64,000 nucleotides of DNA, taken from contig JAJRRU010000008.1 of assembly GCA_024279135.1 (NCBI GenBank), forward strand, positions 1 to 64,000, in the 5' to 3' direction. Positions 28,027 to 36,630 of this stretch are shown here, piece by piece (the first letter of the stretch is position 1; each line of letters opens with the position of its first letter). This DNA is from Alphaproteobacteria bacterium. GTDB lineage: Bacteria > Pseudomonadota > Alphaproteobacteria > Rhodospirillales > Casp-alpha2. The notes under the pieces are model-generated. The model worked only from the letters and a program-made list of their open reading frames with translations. It was not told the origin of the DNA and ran no database searches. Made by a program: the position numbers and the translations under genes.

Positions 28027-28089
28027 ACCAGATTTCACTTTTTTTGGTATTAGCCGGTATTTAGCCGGTACTAGCCTATGGGCATGTCG
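28027..28089 (+). repeat. Left long direct repeat of the RAYT region
   Basis: 63 bases matching 28968-29019 with one substitution (T/C in the T-run) and one extra 11-base tandem unit (TTAGCCGGTAT). It begins ACCAGATTTCACTTTT and ends CCTATGGGCATGTCG. Confidence 0.85.
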
Positions 28090-28114
28090 AATCAAAGGGG
28101 TCAAATCAAAGGAA

Positions 28115-28139
28115 ATCAAAGGGGTCAGAGTAAATTGAT
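28115..28139 (+). repeat. Left inverted repeat of RAYT element
   Basis: 25 bases forming an exact inverted match to 28912-28936, with core GGGGTCAGAGTAAATTGAT. Just outside lie further ATCAAAGG units. Confidence 0.9.
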
Positions 28140-28190
28140 TATGTGCTGCACGTCTGTTAATATGCCTTTCCCATTTTGAAAGTAGCTATT

Positions 28191-28904
28191 ATGGCAAGAC
28201 TACAGCGTTTACAACTCCCCGACATACCTCAGCATATTATCCAGCGCGGTAATAACCGTCAGGCTGTATTTTTTTGTGATGTGGATTATACCGTTTATCT
28301 GGATAAGCTCCAGGAATATGGGGTGAAATATTGTGTGGGCATACATGCTTTTGTGCTTATGACCAACCACGTCCACTTGCTGGTGACGCCCTCCACCAAA
28401 GACGGCGTGAGCCGGGTGATGCAATCTTTGGGGCGATGCTATGTACACTATATCAATCAGACTTATGGCCGTTCCGGTACCTTGTGGGAAGGGCGCTACA
28501 AGTCTTCTTTGGTGGATGAAGAAAGGTATTTTCTAGCAGTCAGCCGGTATATAGAACTCAATCCGGTTCGGGCACAGATGGTAAAACAGCCCGGTGATTA
28601 TCCATGGTCCAGTTATCGTTGCAATGCGCAGAATACAGACATCAAGCTGATATCAGCACACCCGTGCTATAAAACTCTGGGCAAAAACAAAACGGCGCGG
28701 AGAGAGGCATATCGAGCCTTGTTCAAGGAGCGGCTTTTGTCAGGTGTTGATCATGAGATCGAAGAGTGCGCAAACAAGGGGTGGGTAATGGGAAGTGATC
28801 GTTTTAAAACTGAAATCGAAAAAATGGCAGGAAGGCGCATTGCACCAAAACAGAGAGGTGGGGATAGAAAATCAAAAACCTGGCTGGAAAAAGAGAAGGC
28901 CTGA
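28191..28904 (+). CDS. REP-associated tyrosine transposase (Y1/IS200-like)
   Basis: The 237-residue protein begins MARLQRLQLPD. It carries the two-histidine metal motif in MTNHVHLLVTP and the catalytic tyrosine region YHYxN-like as CYVHYINQTYGRSGTLWEGR, then YIELNPVRAQMV, all diagnostic of the REP-associated branch of Y1 transposases. Such enzymes nick and join single-stranded DNA at hairpins. The ORF is open from 28176, but the MARL start fits the family. It is framed by perfect inverted repeats, and its stop is 7 bases from the right one. The C-terminal 80 residues are more variable. It looks intact. Confidence 0.93.
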   Translation: MARLQRLQLPDIPQHIIQRGNNRQAVFFCDVDYTVYLDKLQEYGVKYCVGIHAFVLMTNHVHLLVTPSTKDGVSRVMQSLGRCYVHYINQTYGRSGTLWEGRYKSSLVDEERYFLAVSRYIELNPVRAQMVKQPGDYPWSSYRCNAQNTDIKLISAHPCYKTLGKNKTARREAYRALFKERLLSGVDHEIEECANKGWVMGSDRFKTEIEKMAGRRIAPKQRGGDRKSKTWLEKEKA

Positions 28905-28911
28905 AAGTAAG

Positions 28912-28936
28912 ATCAATTTACTCTGACCCCTTTGAT
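28912..28936 (-). repeat. Right inverted repeat of RAYT element
   Basis: 25 bases, the exact reverse complement of 28115-28139. It is followed by three CCTTTGATA-like direct repeats (about 28931-28968). Confidence 0.9.
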
Positions 28937-28967
28937 ATATACCCTTTGATACCTTTGATACCTTGAT

Positions 28968-29019
28968 ACCAGATTTCACTTTTTTCGGTATTAGCCGGTA
29001 CTAGCCTATGGGCATGTCG
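28968..29019 (+). repeat. Right long direct repeat of the RAYT region
   Basis: 52 bases matching the left copy at 28027-28089 apart from the 11-base unit and one substitution. It covers the last codons and stop of the minus-strand ORF 29001-29243. Confidence 0.85.
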
Positions 29020-29243
29020 GTTTTCTTGGGGCCGCATGAGTACCAGGCTTTCTGGTTGTGGAGTTTGCCGAGGAGATCCGTGATTTCGGAAATACTTTGT
29101 TTGGCGCAATCCATTCCCTGCGCGTCGTCCTGTCGTTCTAATTCCTGATAACTTTCTGAACGAACGTGCAATTCTCTCGATAAGCATAATTCGATGACAT
29201 CTATATCAGACAGGTCTAATTCAAACTCTTTGTTGTATGTCAT
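29001..29243 (-). CDS. Small acidic protein of unknown function
   Basis: The family is not recognised. The 80-residue product from MTYNKEFELDLSD is acidic and helical, with a Cys in each half, and reads like a real small protein. An in-frame ATG 18 bases further upstream exists. Its final residues (DMPIG) and stop lie inside the right direct repeat of the RAYT region. The left repeat copy encodes the same DMPIG-stop, so the repeat may be a duplicated 3' end of this gene. It diverges from the formate dehydrogenase genes. Confidence 0.45.
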   Translation of the reverse strand: MTYNKEFELDLSDIDVIELCLSRELHVRSESYQELERQDDAQGMDCAKQSISEITDLLGKLHNQKAWYSCGPKKTDMPIG

Positions 29244-29521
29244 GCTATAAACCCCCTCCATCCTTGTTCACGAAAAATCAAATAGGATGCGCCACTAAAC
29301 GCTCAAATGCGTGCGCCCCCCCGTGTTAGATAACACCAAACGTATCAGAATAGTTCCTGAAATGCCAGACTTTGCCAGAGGAATTCAGGGAGCTTCCCGG
29401 CGACTACTACGGGGAGTTGTTTTTGGGGCATTTTAGTGCATTATACTCGAGGATTGACCCTGACAATATACAAGAGGGCAAGGGTTTTATTAGCATACCA
29501 ACGGGGCTGGGGAATAACAGA

Positions 29522-31393
29522 ATGAACTATGAATCCGCGAAGAACCGGTTGACCATCAACGGCAAGCCGGTTGAAGCATTTTCGGGCGAGACCATCCTTG
29601 ATGCGGCTCGCCGTGCGGGTATTGATATTCCTGCAATGTGCGCTGATCCCCGAATGAAACCTACCGGCGATTGTGAATTGTGCAGTGTCGCCCTCGAGGG
29701 CGAGACTGATCTTGTCAAGGCCTGCATGACCGAGGCCAAAGAGGGCATGGCAATCGAGACTGAAAATTCGGATTTAAAGACGCTCCGCAAAGACAGGCTT
29801 AATACCTACCTTGCCGATCACAACGCCTATTGCCAGCCGCCGTGCACCGATGCCTGCCCTGCCGGGATCGACATTGCCGGTTATATCGATCTCATCTTGC
29901 AAAAAGATTATGCCGGTTCAACGGCCCTGATAAAACAAATGTTGCCCTTGCCGGGCGTGCTCGGGCGGGTCTGTCCACGGCCTTGCGAAGCCCCGTGCAG
30001 GCGTGTTCAGATTGACGGTAAGCCGGTTGCGATCTGTGCCCTTAAACGCTTTGCAGCGGACAAGGCCGCGCAAGCGGGATTGCCAACCCAGCCTGAGCCG
30101 AAACCCGATAGTGGTAAACGCGTCGCCGTGGTTGGAGCCGGTCCGACGGGCCTGTCGGCGGCCTATTATCTAGCCCTTGCCGGACACAAGGTTACGTTGC
30201 TTGAATCAGAAAAGAAGGCCGGTGGCATGTTACGTTTCGGCATTCCGCCCTACCGCCTGCCCAATAGCGTGCTCGACCAGGAAATTGACGACATCCTGTC
30301 GCTCGGTGTTGAATTGAAGACGGGCCAATCGATGGGTCGCGATTACCAGCTCCATACACTAAAAGAAGATGGCTTTGACGCCGTATACCTGTCGATCGGT
30401 GCCATGGCTGCCAAACCGGCGAGAATCCCCGGTGATGACGCTGAGGGTGTCATGTCGGCCATCAAGTTTCTTGCCGACGTCAACTGGAACAAAACCGTCG
30501 AAATTGGCAATCGTGTCATCATCGTCGGCGGTGGTTTCACCGCCGCAGACGCGGTTCGCACGGCGCGCCGGGTCGGGGCGTCAGACGTTACCATGATGTA
30601 CCGCCGCACGCGTACCGAGATGACGGCTGCTGCGCACGAAATACATGAATGCGATGTCGAGGGTATCAAGCTGGAACTCTTGACCGCTCCGGTTTCTGTC
30701 GAGGTCGAAGACGGACGCGCCATTGGCATAACCTCACTGCGCATGGAACTCGGCGAACCTGATGAAAGTGGCCGCCGTCGCCCGGTTCCCATACCGGGTT
30801 CAGAGTATTTCACCCCGGCAGACACAATTCTTCTGGCAATCGGCCAGGATGTCGATGTCGCCGCCCTCAATGAGGGTGATCTCGGCCTCCACGAAAAATG
30901 GAACACCATCGATGTGGACCCATCAACAATGATGACCAACCTGCCGGGTGTTTTCTCTGGTGGTGATTGTGTTACCGGTGCCGCCACCGTCGTCGAAGGT
31001 GTCGGCGCAGGGCGTATGGGGGCCTTGGCTATCGATGCTTACCTGAACGGTGCTGACGAAGCTGAAATTTCTCAAGTGATTTATCGGAACAGGCCCAAGT
31101 TCTTCGATATTGGCGCGAAAGCCGCATCAGAGGCTGCGTTGAATGATATGCCGGTTCTTGAAGGCGACGGGCGTCTTACGGCGTTCGCAAGTTCTAAAAA
31201 CGCTGGCGACATAGACAATGATGAGGCCTTCAGGGAGGTTGAAACCGGCTTTTCAGAAGAAACCGCATTACGCGAAGCTGGCAGATGCCTTATGTGTCGT
31301 TGCCAGGCAGCTGGAGTGTGTACATTACAGAGCCTGTCCATTGAATACGGGGCTGGAACTACGACATACCTGGGAAAGGATGCATGGACATGA
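29522..31393 (+). CDS. GltD-like FAD/NAD(P) oxidoreductase with N-terminal [2Fe-2S] domain (formate dehydrogenase partner)
   Basis: The 623-residue protein joins two modules. Residues 8-75 form a plant-type [2Fe-2S] domain (Cys40, 51, 54, 68). The rest resembles the glutamate synthase small subunit: Cys104/108/112 and 151/155/159 for Fe-S clusters, then an FAD-binding VAVVGAGPTGLSAAYYLALAG, a second nucleotide fold VIIVGGGFTAADAVRTARR and SGGDCVTGAATVVEGVGAGR. A C-terminal CLMCRCQAAGVC could bind another cluster. It should pass electrons between formate oxidation and NAD(P). The ORF is open from 29372 but homology begins at ATG 29522. Its stop overlaps the formate dehydrogenase start by 4 bases (ATGA). 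Confidence 0.88.
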   Translation: MNYESAKNRLTINGKPVEAFSGETILDAARRAGIDIPAMCADPRMKPTGDCELCSVALEGETDLVKACMTEAKEGMAIETENSDLKTLRKDRLNTYLADHNAYCQPPCTDACPAGIDIAGYIDLILQKDYAGSTALIKQMLPLPGVLGRVCPRPCEAPCRRVQIDGKPVAICALKRFAADKAAQAGLPTQPEPKPDSGKRVAVVGAGPTGLSAAYYLALAGHKVTLLESEKKAGGMLRFGIPPYRLPNSVLDQEIDDILSLGVELKTGQSMGRDYQLHTLKEDGFDAVYLSIGAMAAKPARIPGDDAEGVMSAIKFLADVNWNKTVEIGNRVIIVGGGFTAADAVRTARRVGASDVTMMYRRTRTEMTAAAHEIHECDVEGIKLELLTAPVSVEVEDGRAIGITSLRMELGEPDESGRRRPVPIPGSEYFTPADTILLAIGQDVDVAALNEGDLGLHEKWNTIDVDPSTMMTNLPGVFSGGDCVTGAATVVEGVGAGRMGALAIDAYLNGADEAEISQVIYRNRPKFFDIGAKAASEAALNDMPVLEGDGRLTAFASSKNAGDIDNDEAFREVETGFSEETALREAGRCLMCRCQAAGVCTLQSLSIEYGAGTTTYLGKDAWT

Positions 31394-33750
31394 ATGTAAG
31401 TCTGAAAACCGATAAATCCGGGCCTGTCGATCCTGGTCTCGCATCACCGTTAGTGTCGTGGCCGTTTTTTCAACTCGAATTTGAGAAGTGCATCAAATGT
31501 CTGCAATGCGTGCGCATCTGTAACGAAGTTCAGTACCGTGAAGTCTATACGGTCGATAGCTCAGGCTATCCGGTCCTGGTCAGCGGTACCAACGACTTTC
31601 GCGACACACAATGCAATAACTGCGGCCAGTGTGTCGGTGTGTGCCCGACCGGTGCCTTGAAGGACCTGTCTGATACCGGCGTTTTGCCCAAGAACCTGCG
31701 TAACAAGACCATAACGACGTGCGCATATTGCGGCGTTGGCTGTTCTATTGAGCTGGAAACGGAAATGGGCAAGGTGGTTGCGGTTAATCCATCGACCACT
31801 TCGGATGCCAACATCGGCAACCTGTGCGTCAAGGGGCGTTTCGGTATGGATTTCATTCATCATCCCGAACGCCTGACGCAGCCCCTGATACGTCGTGGTG
31901 GCAAGGAAAGCTCGTTGCAACCCGTCAGTTGGGATGAGGCCATTGCCTTTACGGCAAAGCGGCTTAACGAGGTCAAGGCCGAGCATGGCGCACATGCTCT
32001 TGGCGGCTTCACCTCGGCGCGCGCCTCCAATGAGGAAAATTTCGTTTTCCAGAAGATGACCCGGTGCGCGTTTGGTACCAACAATATTGATCACTGCGCA
32101 CGGCTTTGTCATATGGCCTCTGCCGTTGCCTTAAAAAAAGCCGTCGGCTCAAGTGCTCCTTCGGCGTCCAGCCCCGACGTGCGTATGGCAACGGCTTTCA
32201 TCGTGTGCGGATCCAATACCAGCGTGACTCACCCGGTCATTTCAAGTCAGGTTTTCAAGGCCAGGTACGAAAGCGGAGCGAAGCTTATCGTGATTGATCC
32301 CCGCCGCATCGAGATGGTCGGCCACGCGGATGTCTGGCTGAGACCCAGAAACGGCACCAATGTTGCCGTGCTGAACGGTATCGCCCATATCATCTGGAAA
32401 GAAGGCCTAGCCAACGATGAATTCATCGAGGCACGAACGGAAAACTGGCAGGCCTACACCAAGAACCTTGAAAAATACACTCCCGAGTATGTTGAAGAAA
32501 TTACAGATGTGCCAAAAGAACGCCTGCATGAAGCGGCCATGATGTATGGCAAGGCGGAGCGTGGCATGCTGTTATGGGGCATGGGCATCACCCAGCACCT
32601 GAGCGGTGTCGATGGTGCCTTGGCCATGGCTAATCTTTCCTTGCTCTCGGGTCACGTCGGCAAACCTGGCACCGGCTTTATACCCTTGCGCGGTCAGTCC
32701 AATGTACAGGGTTGTTCCGATATGCAGGGTCAGCATAACAACCTGCCCGGTTACCACGACATCAAGGACCCCAAGGACCGCGCCAAGTTCGAGAAGGCCT
32801 GGGGCGTGCCCATGCCGGAAGACGAATTCCTGACGATGATTGAGATGGAGGAGGCCGCATCTGAAGGTACCATCAAAGCACTGTATATCATGGGCGAGAA
32901 CCCCATGGGCTCAAGCCCTGACACACAGGAAGTCGAGCACGGCCTGAGGAAGCTGGAATTCCTTGTCGTGCAGGATCTGTTCCTGTCCGAAACTGCGGCG
33001 CTGGCCGATGTTGTCTTTCCTGCTGCGAGCTTCGCCGAAAAAGACGGCACCTTTACCAACACCGAACGCCGTGTTCAATTAATCCGTAAGGCGGTCGAGC
33101 CACCCGGAGAAGCCCGTGCGGACTGGGAAATTATCTGTGACGTCGCAACGGCCATGGGATACCCCATGAGCTATCCGGGGGCCTCTGAAATCATGGACGA
33201 GATCGCCTCTCTGGTACCATCTTATGCCGGTATGCGGTTTGACCGGCTCGACGGCAGCGGCCTGCAGTGGCCGTGTTTTGATTACGATCATCCGGGCACC
33301 CGCTTCCTTTATGAAGATAGCTTCCCGACGGCCTCGGGCAGGGGACTGTTCCATGCCGTCAATCAGGAAGACGTGGGCGAGGAGGTTGCCGATGATGACT
33401 ATCCGTTGAACCTCAATACGGGCCGGTTGCTGGAGCACTATCACACGGGCACCATGTCGCGCCGTTCACGCGGACTGAATTATATACGGCCCGAGGGAGA
33501 GGTTGAAGTGCACCCCGAAGATGCGCGCCGCTACAATCTGGAGAACGGTTGCATGGGACGCATCGCCACCAGGCGCGGTTCGGTCGACGTCAAGGTCTTT
33601 GTCACCGACCGGACAGCCGAAGGCGCACTTTTCTATCCATTCCACTTCATGGAAGCACCGGCAAACCGGCTGACCAGTGCCAGGTTCGACAAGGCCTCAC
33701 AAACCCCGGCCTACAAACGAACCGCAGCAAGGATCGGGCGTATCCAATAA
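31390..33750 (+). CDS. Formate dehydrogenase catalytic subunit (molybdopterin, Cys type)
   Basis: The 786-residue protein starts with a two-cluster ferredoxin module (Cys34/37/40/44 and 75/78/81/85). Next is the molybdopterin oxidoreductase [4Fe-4S] site (Cys111/114/118/146) and the active-site region DHCARLCHM, where Cys240-His241 take the place of the Sec-His of FdhF. The C-terminal molybdopterin-dinucleotide domain is complete (LNTGRLLEHYHTGTMSRRS). It oxidises formate to CO2. The NuoG-like [2Fe-2S] domain often found at the N-terminus is missing here and sits instead on the upstream partner. ATG 31390, with AAAGGA 9 bases before it, is preferred over ATG 31384. No maturation gene (fdhD) is in the window. 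Confidence 0.93.
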   Translation: MNVSLKTDKSGPVDPGLASPLVSWPFFQLEFEKCIKCLQCVRICNEVQYREVYTVDSSGYPVLVSGTNDFRDTQCNNCGQCVGVCPTGALKDLSDTGVLPKNLRNKTITTCAYCGVGCSIELETEMGKVVAVNPSTTSDANIGNLCVKGRFGMDFIHHPERLTQPLIRRGGKESSLQPVSWDEAIAFTAKRLNEVKAEHGAHALGGFTSARASNEENFVFQKMTRCAFGTNNIDHCARLCHMASAVALKKAVGSSAPSASSPDVRMATAFIVCGSNTSVTHPVISSQVFKARYESGAKLIVIDPRRIEMVGHADVWLRPRNGTNVAVLNGIAHIIWKEGLANDEFIEARTENWQAYTKNLEKYTPEYVEEITDVPKERLHEAAMMYGKAERGMLLWGMGITQHLSGVDGALAMANLSLLSGHVGKPGTGFIPLRGQSNVQGCSDMQGQHNNLPGYHDIKDPKDRAKFEKAWGVPMPEDEFLTMIEMEEAASEGTIKALYIMGENPMGSSPDTQEVEHGLRKLEFLVVQDLFLSETAALADVVFPAASFAEKDGTFTNTERRVQLIRKAVEPPGEARADWEIICDVATAMGYPMSYPGASEIMDEIASLVPSYAGMRFDRLDGSGLQWPCFDYDHPGTRFLYEDSFPTASGRGLFHAVNQEDVGEEVADDDYPLNLNTGRLLEHYHTGTMSRRSRGLNYIRPEGEVEVHPEDARRYNLENGCMGRIATRRGSVDVKVFVTDRTAEGALFYPFHFMEAPANRLTSARFDKASQTPAYKRTAARIGRIQ

Positions 33751-33785
33751 AGCAATGACATGACTTCAGGGACAGCCATACCACT

Positions 33786-34424
33786 TCACCCGTGCGGGTT
33801 CTGACCCAACGCCATCATCCAGTGGTGTGCCTGGTGGTGGGAGCCTGAGGCTATCATGCCAAAAAACCCAAGTGCTTTGATCTTGGCCTTATCCTGCGAC
33901 GGAACGATCACGGTAACTATAGCACCACCATCAATTTCCCGTGCCGTATACTCCCAACCGTTAACCCCGTCCATGACCGCCGCGTGGGCCAAGGTCATAC
34001 GACGAATGGACGGCCCCACATCAGCGGCCCCGGTCACGGTAAACTGCATTCCGCCGTCAATCTCTTTGGCCACTGCCACCGCATCAATGGTGACCACATC
34101 CATATCCCGCAGATGCTCGCGCAGGCCTCTGATGTCGACAGTATTCCAATTTGTGTCCGGGTTGGATTCAAGCTGAGTCACGATTTCGGCTATGGCGGCG
34201 AATGCGCCCTGACCTGGCTCGGATACCGGCGCATTGGATGCTTCATCGGTCGCCATGGCGCTGTGGTCCATCTTGTTGTGGTCCATACTGCTGTGAACGG
34301 TGGCCGCCGATTGGATCATTGCGCTGTGATCCATGCTGCCCGAATGGCCTTGCGCCCATGCCAAGCCAGACACACCAACGGTGCAGGCCACTAGCCCGAC
34401 GATAATCAGTGTCTTTTTAGTCAT
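33786..34424 (-). CDS. Secreted Met/His-rich protein, probably copper-binding
   Basis: The 212-residue protein has a signal peptide ending near AWAQG. A metal-binding-type segment with repeated MDHSAM/MDHNKM units (about residues 31-58) follows, then a compact domain (about 75-185) and a His/Met-rich tail (SHHQAHHWMMALG). MDHxxM repeats are typical of periplasmic copper-resistance proteins such as PcoA/CopB. The family of the central domain is not recognised. AAGGAA precedes ATG 34424. It is convergent with the formate dehydrogenase gene and divergent from the SulP gene. Confidence 0.75.
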   Translation of the reverse strand: MTKKTLIIVGLVACTVGVSGLAWAQGHSGSMDHSAMIQSAATVHSSMDHNKMDHSAMATDEASNAPVSEPGQGAFAAIAEIVTQLESNPDTNWNTVDIRGLREHLRDMDVVTIDAVAVAKEIDGGMQFTVTGAADVGPSIRRMTLAHAAVMDGVNGWEYTAREIDGGAIVTVIVPSQDKAKIKALGFFGMIASGSHHQAHHWMMALGQNPHG

Positions 34425-34665
34425 AGGCGATTTCCTTCCCTTTTCGAATCTGACTGAATATACTCAATCTAAACACCATGTGTTATGATAACTATCATGT
34501 GCCCAACCCCATTTCTGTGTACCCCCTTGTTGTAGAGTTTCTGGCACCGGCGGACGCATGTTTAATAACTTGTGCAGATGGACATGATTACAGTCAGTCA
34601 GCCATATTTGGTTTGCATATTAAGAACCGTCCTATATTAAGGGGCCAGATTACTGATTTTCCAAA

Positions 34666-36291
34666 ATGAATGGACATCCCGTGACCAAGCCAACGCTTGC
34701 TGCTTTCGTTTCCCTGATCGCCAAATCTGACTGGAAGACGGCTAATCTGACGCCATTCTCGCCATTGCGCATCAAGGCAGACGTTCTTTCTGGCCTGACC
34801 GTGGCCCTGGCCCTGGTCCCCGAAGCGATTGCTTTCTCTTTCGTGGCCGGTGTTCATCCGCTGGTAGGTCTCTATGCCGCGTTTATCGTCGGCCTGATCA
34901 CGGCACTCATTGGTGGGCGTCCCGGCATGATATCCGGTGCGACCGGTGCCCTGGCGGTCGTCATTGTTTCGCTGGTCGCATTACACGGCATCGAGTATCT
35001 GTTTGCCACCGTTGTTTTGATGGGGGTGTTGCAAATACTGGCTGGTATTTTCCACCTGGGTAAGTTTATCCGTCTGGTGCCGCACCCGGTCATGCTGGGG
35101 TTCGTAAACGGGCTGGCCATCGTTATTTTCATGGCCCAGCTTTCTCAATTCCAGGTCGCCGGCATTGATGGCGTCAAGGTATGGATGACCGGCTGGCCGT
35201 TAGCGCTCATGCTGGGACTGGTTGCGTTGACCATGGCGATTATCTGGTTTATCCCGAAAATAACAACGATTATTCCCGCACCATTGGCGGGGATCGGTAT
35301 CGTTGCGGGGATCGTCATCTTTTTTGGCATCGACGTGCCGCGTGTTGGTGATCTGGCCTCTATCAAGGGCGGATTGCCGGTCTTTCATATAGCCATGGTG
35401 CCGTTTACCCTGGAAACCCTGTCCATCATCTTCCCATTCGCGTTGATCCTTGCCGCGATTGGGCTGATCGAAAGCCTGTTGACGCTGAACCTTGTGGGCG
35501 AGATTACCGGAAAGCGCGGCGGTGCATCCCAGGAATGTATCGCCCAGGGCATCGCCAATACCGTGACGGGCTTTTTTGGCGGCATGGGTGGTTGCGCCAT
35601 GATCGGGCAATCCATGATCAATGTGAAATCCGGTGGGCGAACCCGCCTGTCGGGTATATCGGCGGCATTGTTCCTGTTGGCCTTTATCCTCGTCGCGTCG
35701 TCATTGATCGAGCAAATCCCGCTGGCTGCTCTGGTTGGTGTTATGTTCATGGTGGTGATTGGCACGTTCGCCTGGCAAAGCCTGACAATCCTGCGCCGCA
35801 TTCCCCTGACCGACGCCCTGGTGATTGGTTTGGTCACCGTCGTCACCGTCATGAGCGATCTGGCCATTGCGGTGATCGTCGGTGTGATTGTCTCGGCGCT
35901 GGCCTATGCCTGGAATAATGCCGTTCGCATCCAGGCAACGACCAAAATCACCCCCGAAGGGACGAAAATCTATCATATGGAAGGCCCGTTATTCTTCGGT
36001 TCCACCGAAGGGTTCTCCGAGATTTTCAACCCTGGGAGCGATCCTGAGCTTGTAGTTATTGACTTTATGAACAGCCGTGTAGTTGATCAATCGGCCCTGC
36101 AAGCCATTGAGGTTCTGGCTTCTAAATACCAGAGTCTCGGTAAAGAACTGCAACTCAGGCACCTGTCGCACGACTGTCACCGGTTGCTCAATCGGGCGGG
36201 TCAGTTAATCATAGATTCCGGCGATGATCCTGATTACGGTCTGGCCGTCGATTACCCTGTCAAAACCGGCAGCATGGGCGGCAGTCACTAA
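34666..36291 (+). CDS. SulP family anion transporter with STAS domain
   Basis: The 541-residue protein has a hydrophobic SLC26/SulP core of 10-14 membrane segments (about residues 35-430), including [20 protein letters not shown] and the [20 protein letters not shown] region. A cytoplasmic STAS domain follows (about 435-525). Family members move sulfate, bicarbonate or dicarboxylates with Na+ or H+; the substrate cannot be read here. Proximity to formate dehydrogenase makes bicarbonate or formate worth considering, as inference only. The 240 bases upstream hold the divergent promoters with the Met/His-rich gene. Confidence 0.92.
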   Translation: MNGHPVTKPTLAAFVSLIAKSDWKTANLTPFSPLRIKADVLSGLTVALALVPEAIAFSFVAGVHPLVGLYAAFIVGLITALIGGRPGMISGATGALAVVIVSLVALHGIEYLFATVVLMGVLQILAGIFHLGKFIRLVPHPVMLGFVNGLAIVIFMAQLSQFQVAGIDGVKVWMTGWPLALMLGLVALTMAIIWFIPKITTIIPAPLAGIGIVAGIVIFFGIDVPRVGDLASIKGGLPVFHIAMVPFTLETLSIIFPFALILAAIGLIESLLTLNLVGEITGKRGGASQECIAQGIANTVTGFFGGMGGCAMIGQSMINVKSGGRTRLSGISAALFLLAFILVASSLIEQIPLAALVGVMFMVVIGTFAWQSLTILRRIPLTDALVIGLVTVVTVMSDLAIAVIVGVIVSALAYAWNNAVRIQATTKITPEGTKIYHMEGPLFFGSTEGFSEIFNPGSDPELVVIDFMNSRVVDQSALQAIEVLASKYQSLGKELQLRHLSHDCHRLLNRAGQLIIDSGDDPDYGLAVDYPVKTGSMGGSH

Positions 36292-36456
36292 TGTGATCCC
36301 CTCTAAGGGGTTCTAGGCAATCGCCAGCTTTGACCTGGCTGCCCGCGTTGTAATTGGAATATCCTCAATTTACTGGCAAGGTTCGCTCCAATAGACACAT
36401 GAGAACAAGGGTGGTAGAATAGATCGGCATTGGTAACCACAAGAGCTGAGGTAACC

Positions 36457-36630
36457 ATGAAAGACCGTATTAACAACACGTCAGGCATGACTTCGCCCGT
36501 CAGCCGTTTCAAACAACGCCTGCGATTTGTGTCCTACGCTTGGCTTTTGGGCTGTGCTGCGGTTTTATATTCAGCACCACGAAGCGACGTTCTGTTTCAC
36601 GCATTATACCGCGATCCCCCGGTGAAATAA
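36457..36630 (+). CDS. Small single-pass membrane protein, hypothetical
   Basis: The family is not recognised. From ATG 36457 (GAGG 8 bases upstream) the product is 57 residues with a basic N-terminal part and one hydrophobic segment (SYAWLLGCAAVLY). It ends one base before the stop of the convergent kinase gene. A good ribosome-binding site and a plausible membrane helix support it; there is no homology evidence. Confidence 0.4.
   Translation: MKDRINNTSGMTSPVSRFKQRLRFVSYAWLLGCAAVLYSAPRSDVLFHALYRDPPVK

Larger units (their letters stand above)
28027..29019. mobile_element. RAYT (REP-associated tyrosine transposase) element with inverted and direct repeats
   Basis: From outside in, the region holds a long direct repeat on each side (28027-28089 and 28968-29019), short ATCAAAGG-type direct repeats, a perfect 25-bp inverted repeat (28115-28139 and 28912-28936) and a Y1-type transposase gene. 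RAYT genes are known to sit inside such palindromic REP-like ends. The element lies 18 bases after tRNA-Glu(TTC). Whether the outer direct repeats are a target duplication or two copies of an older repeat is not settled. Confidence 0.75.

Noticed and set aside
28081-28136. Short CAAAGG repeats considered as a CRISPR array
   Set aside because: Units are only 8-9 bases, spacers are absent or tiny, and they belong to the ends of the RAYT element.
29372-29521. 50-residue N-terminal extension of the GltD-like gene
   Set aside because: Homology to [2Fe-2S] domains begins at ATG 29522 and the upstream residues match nothing recognised.
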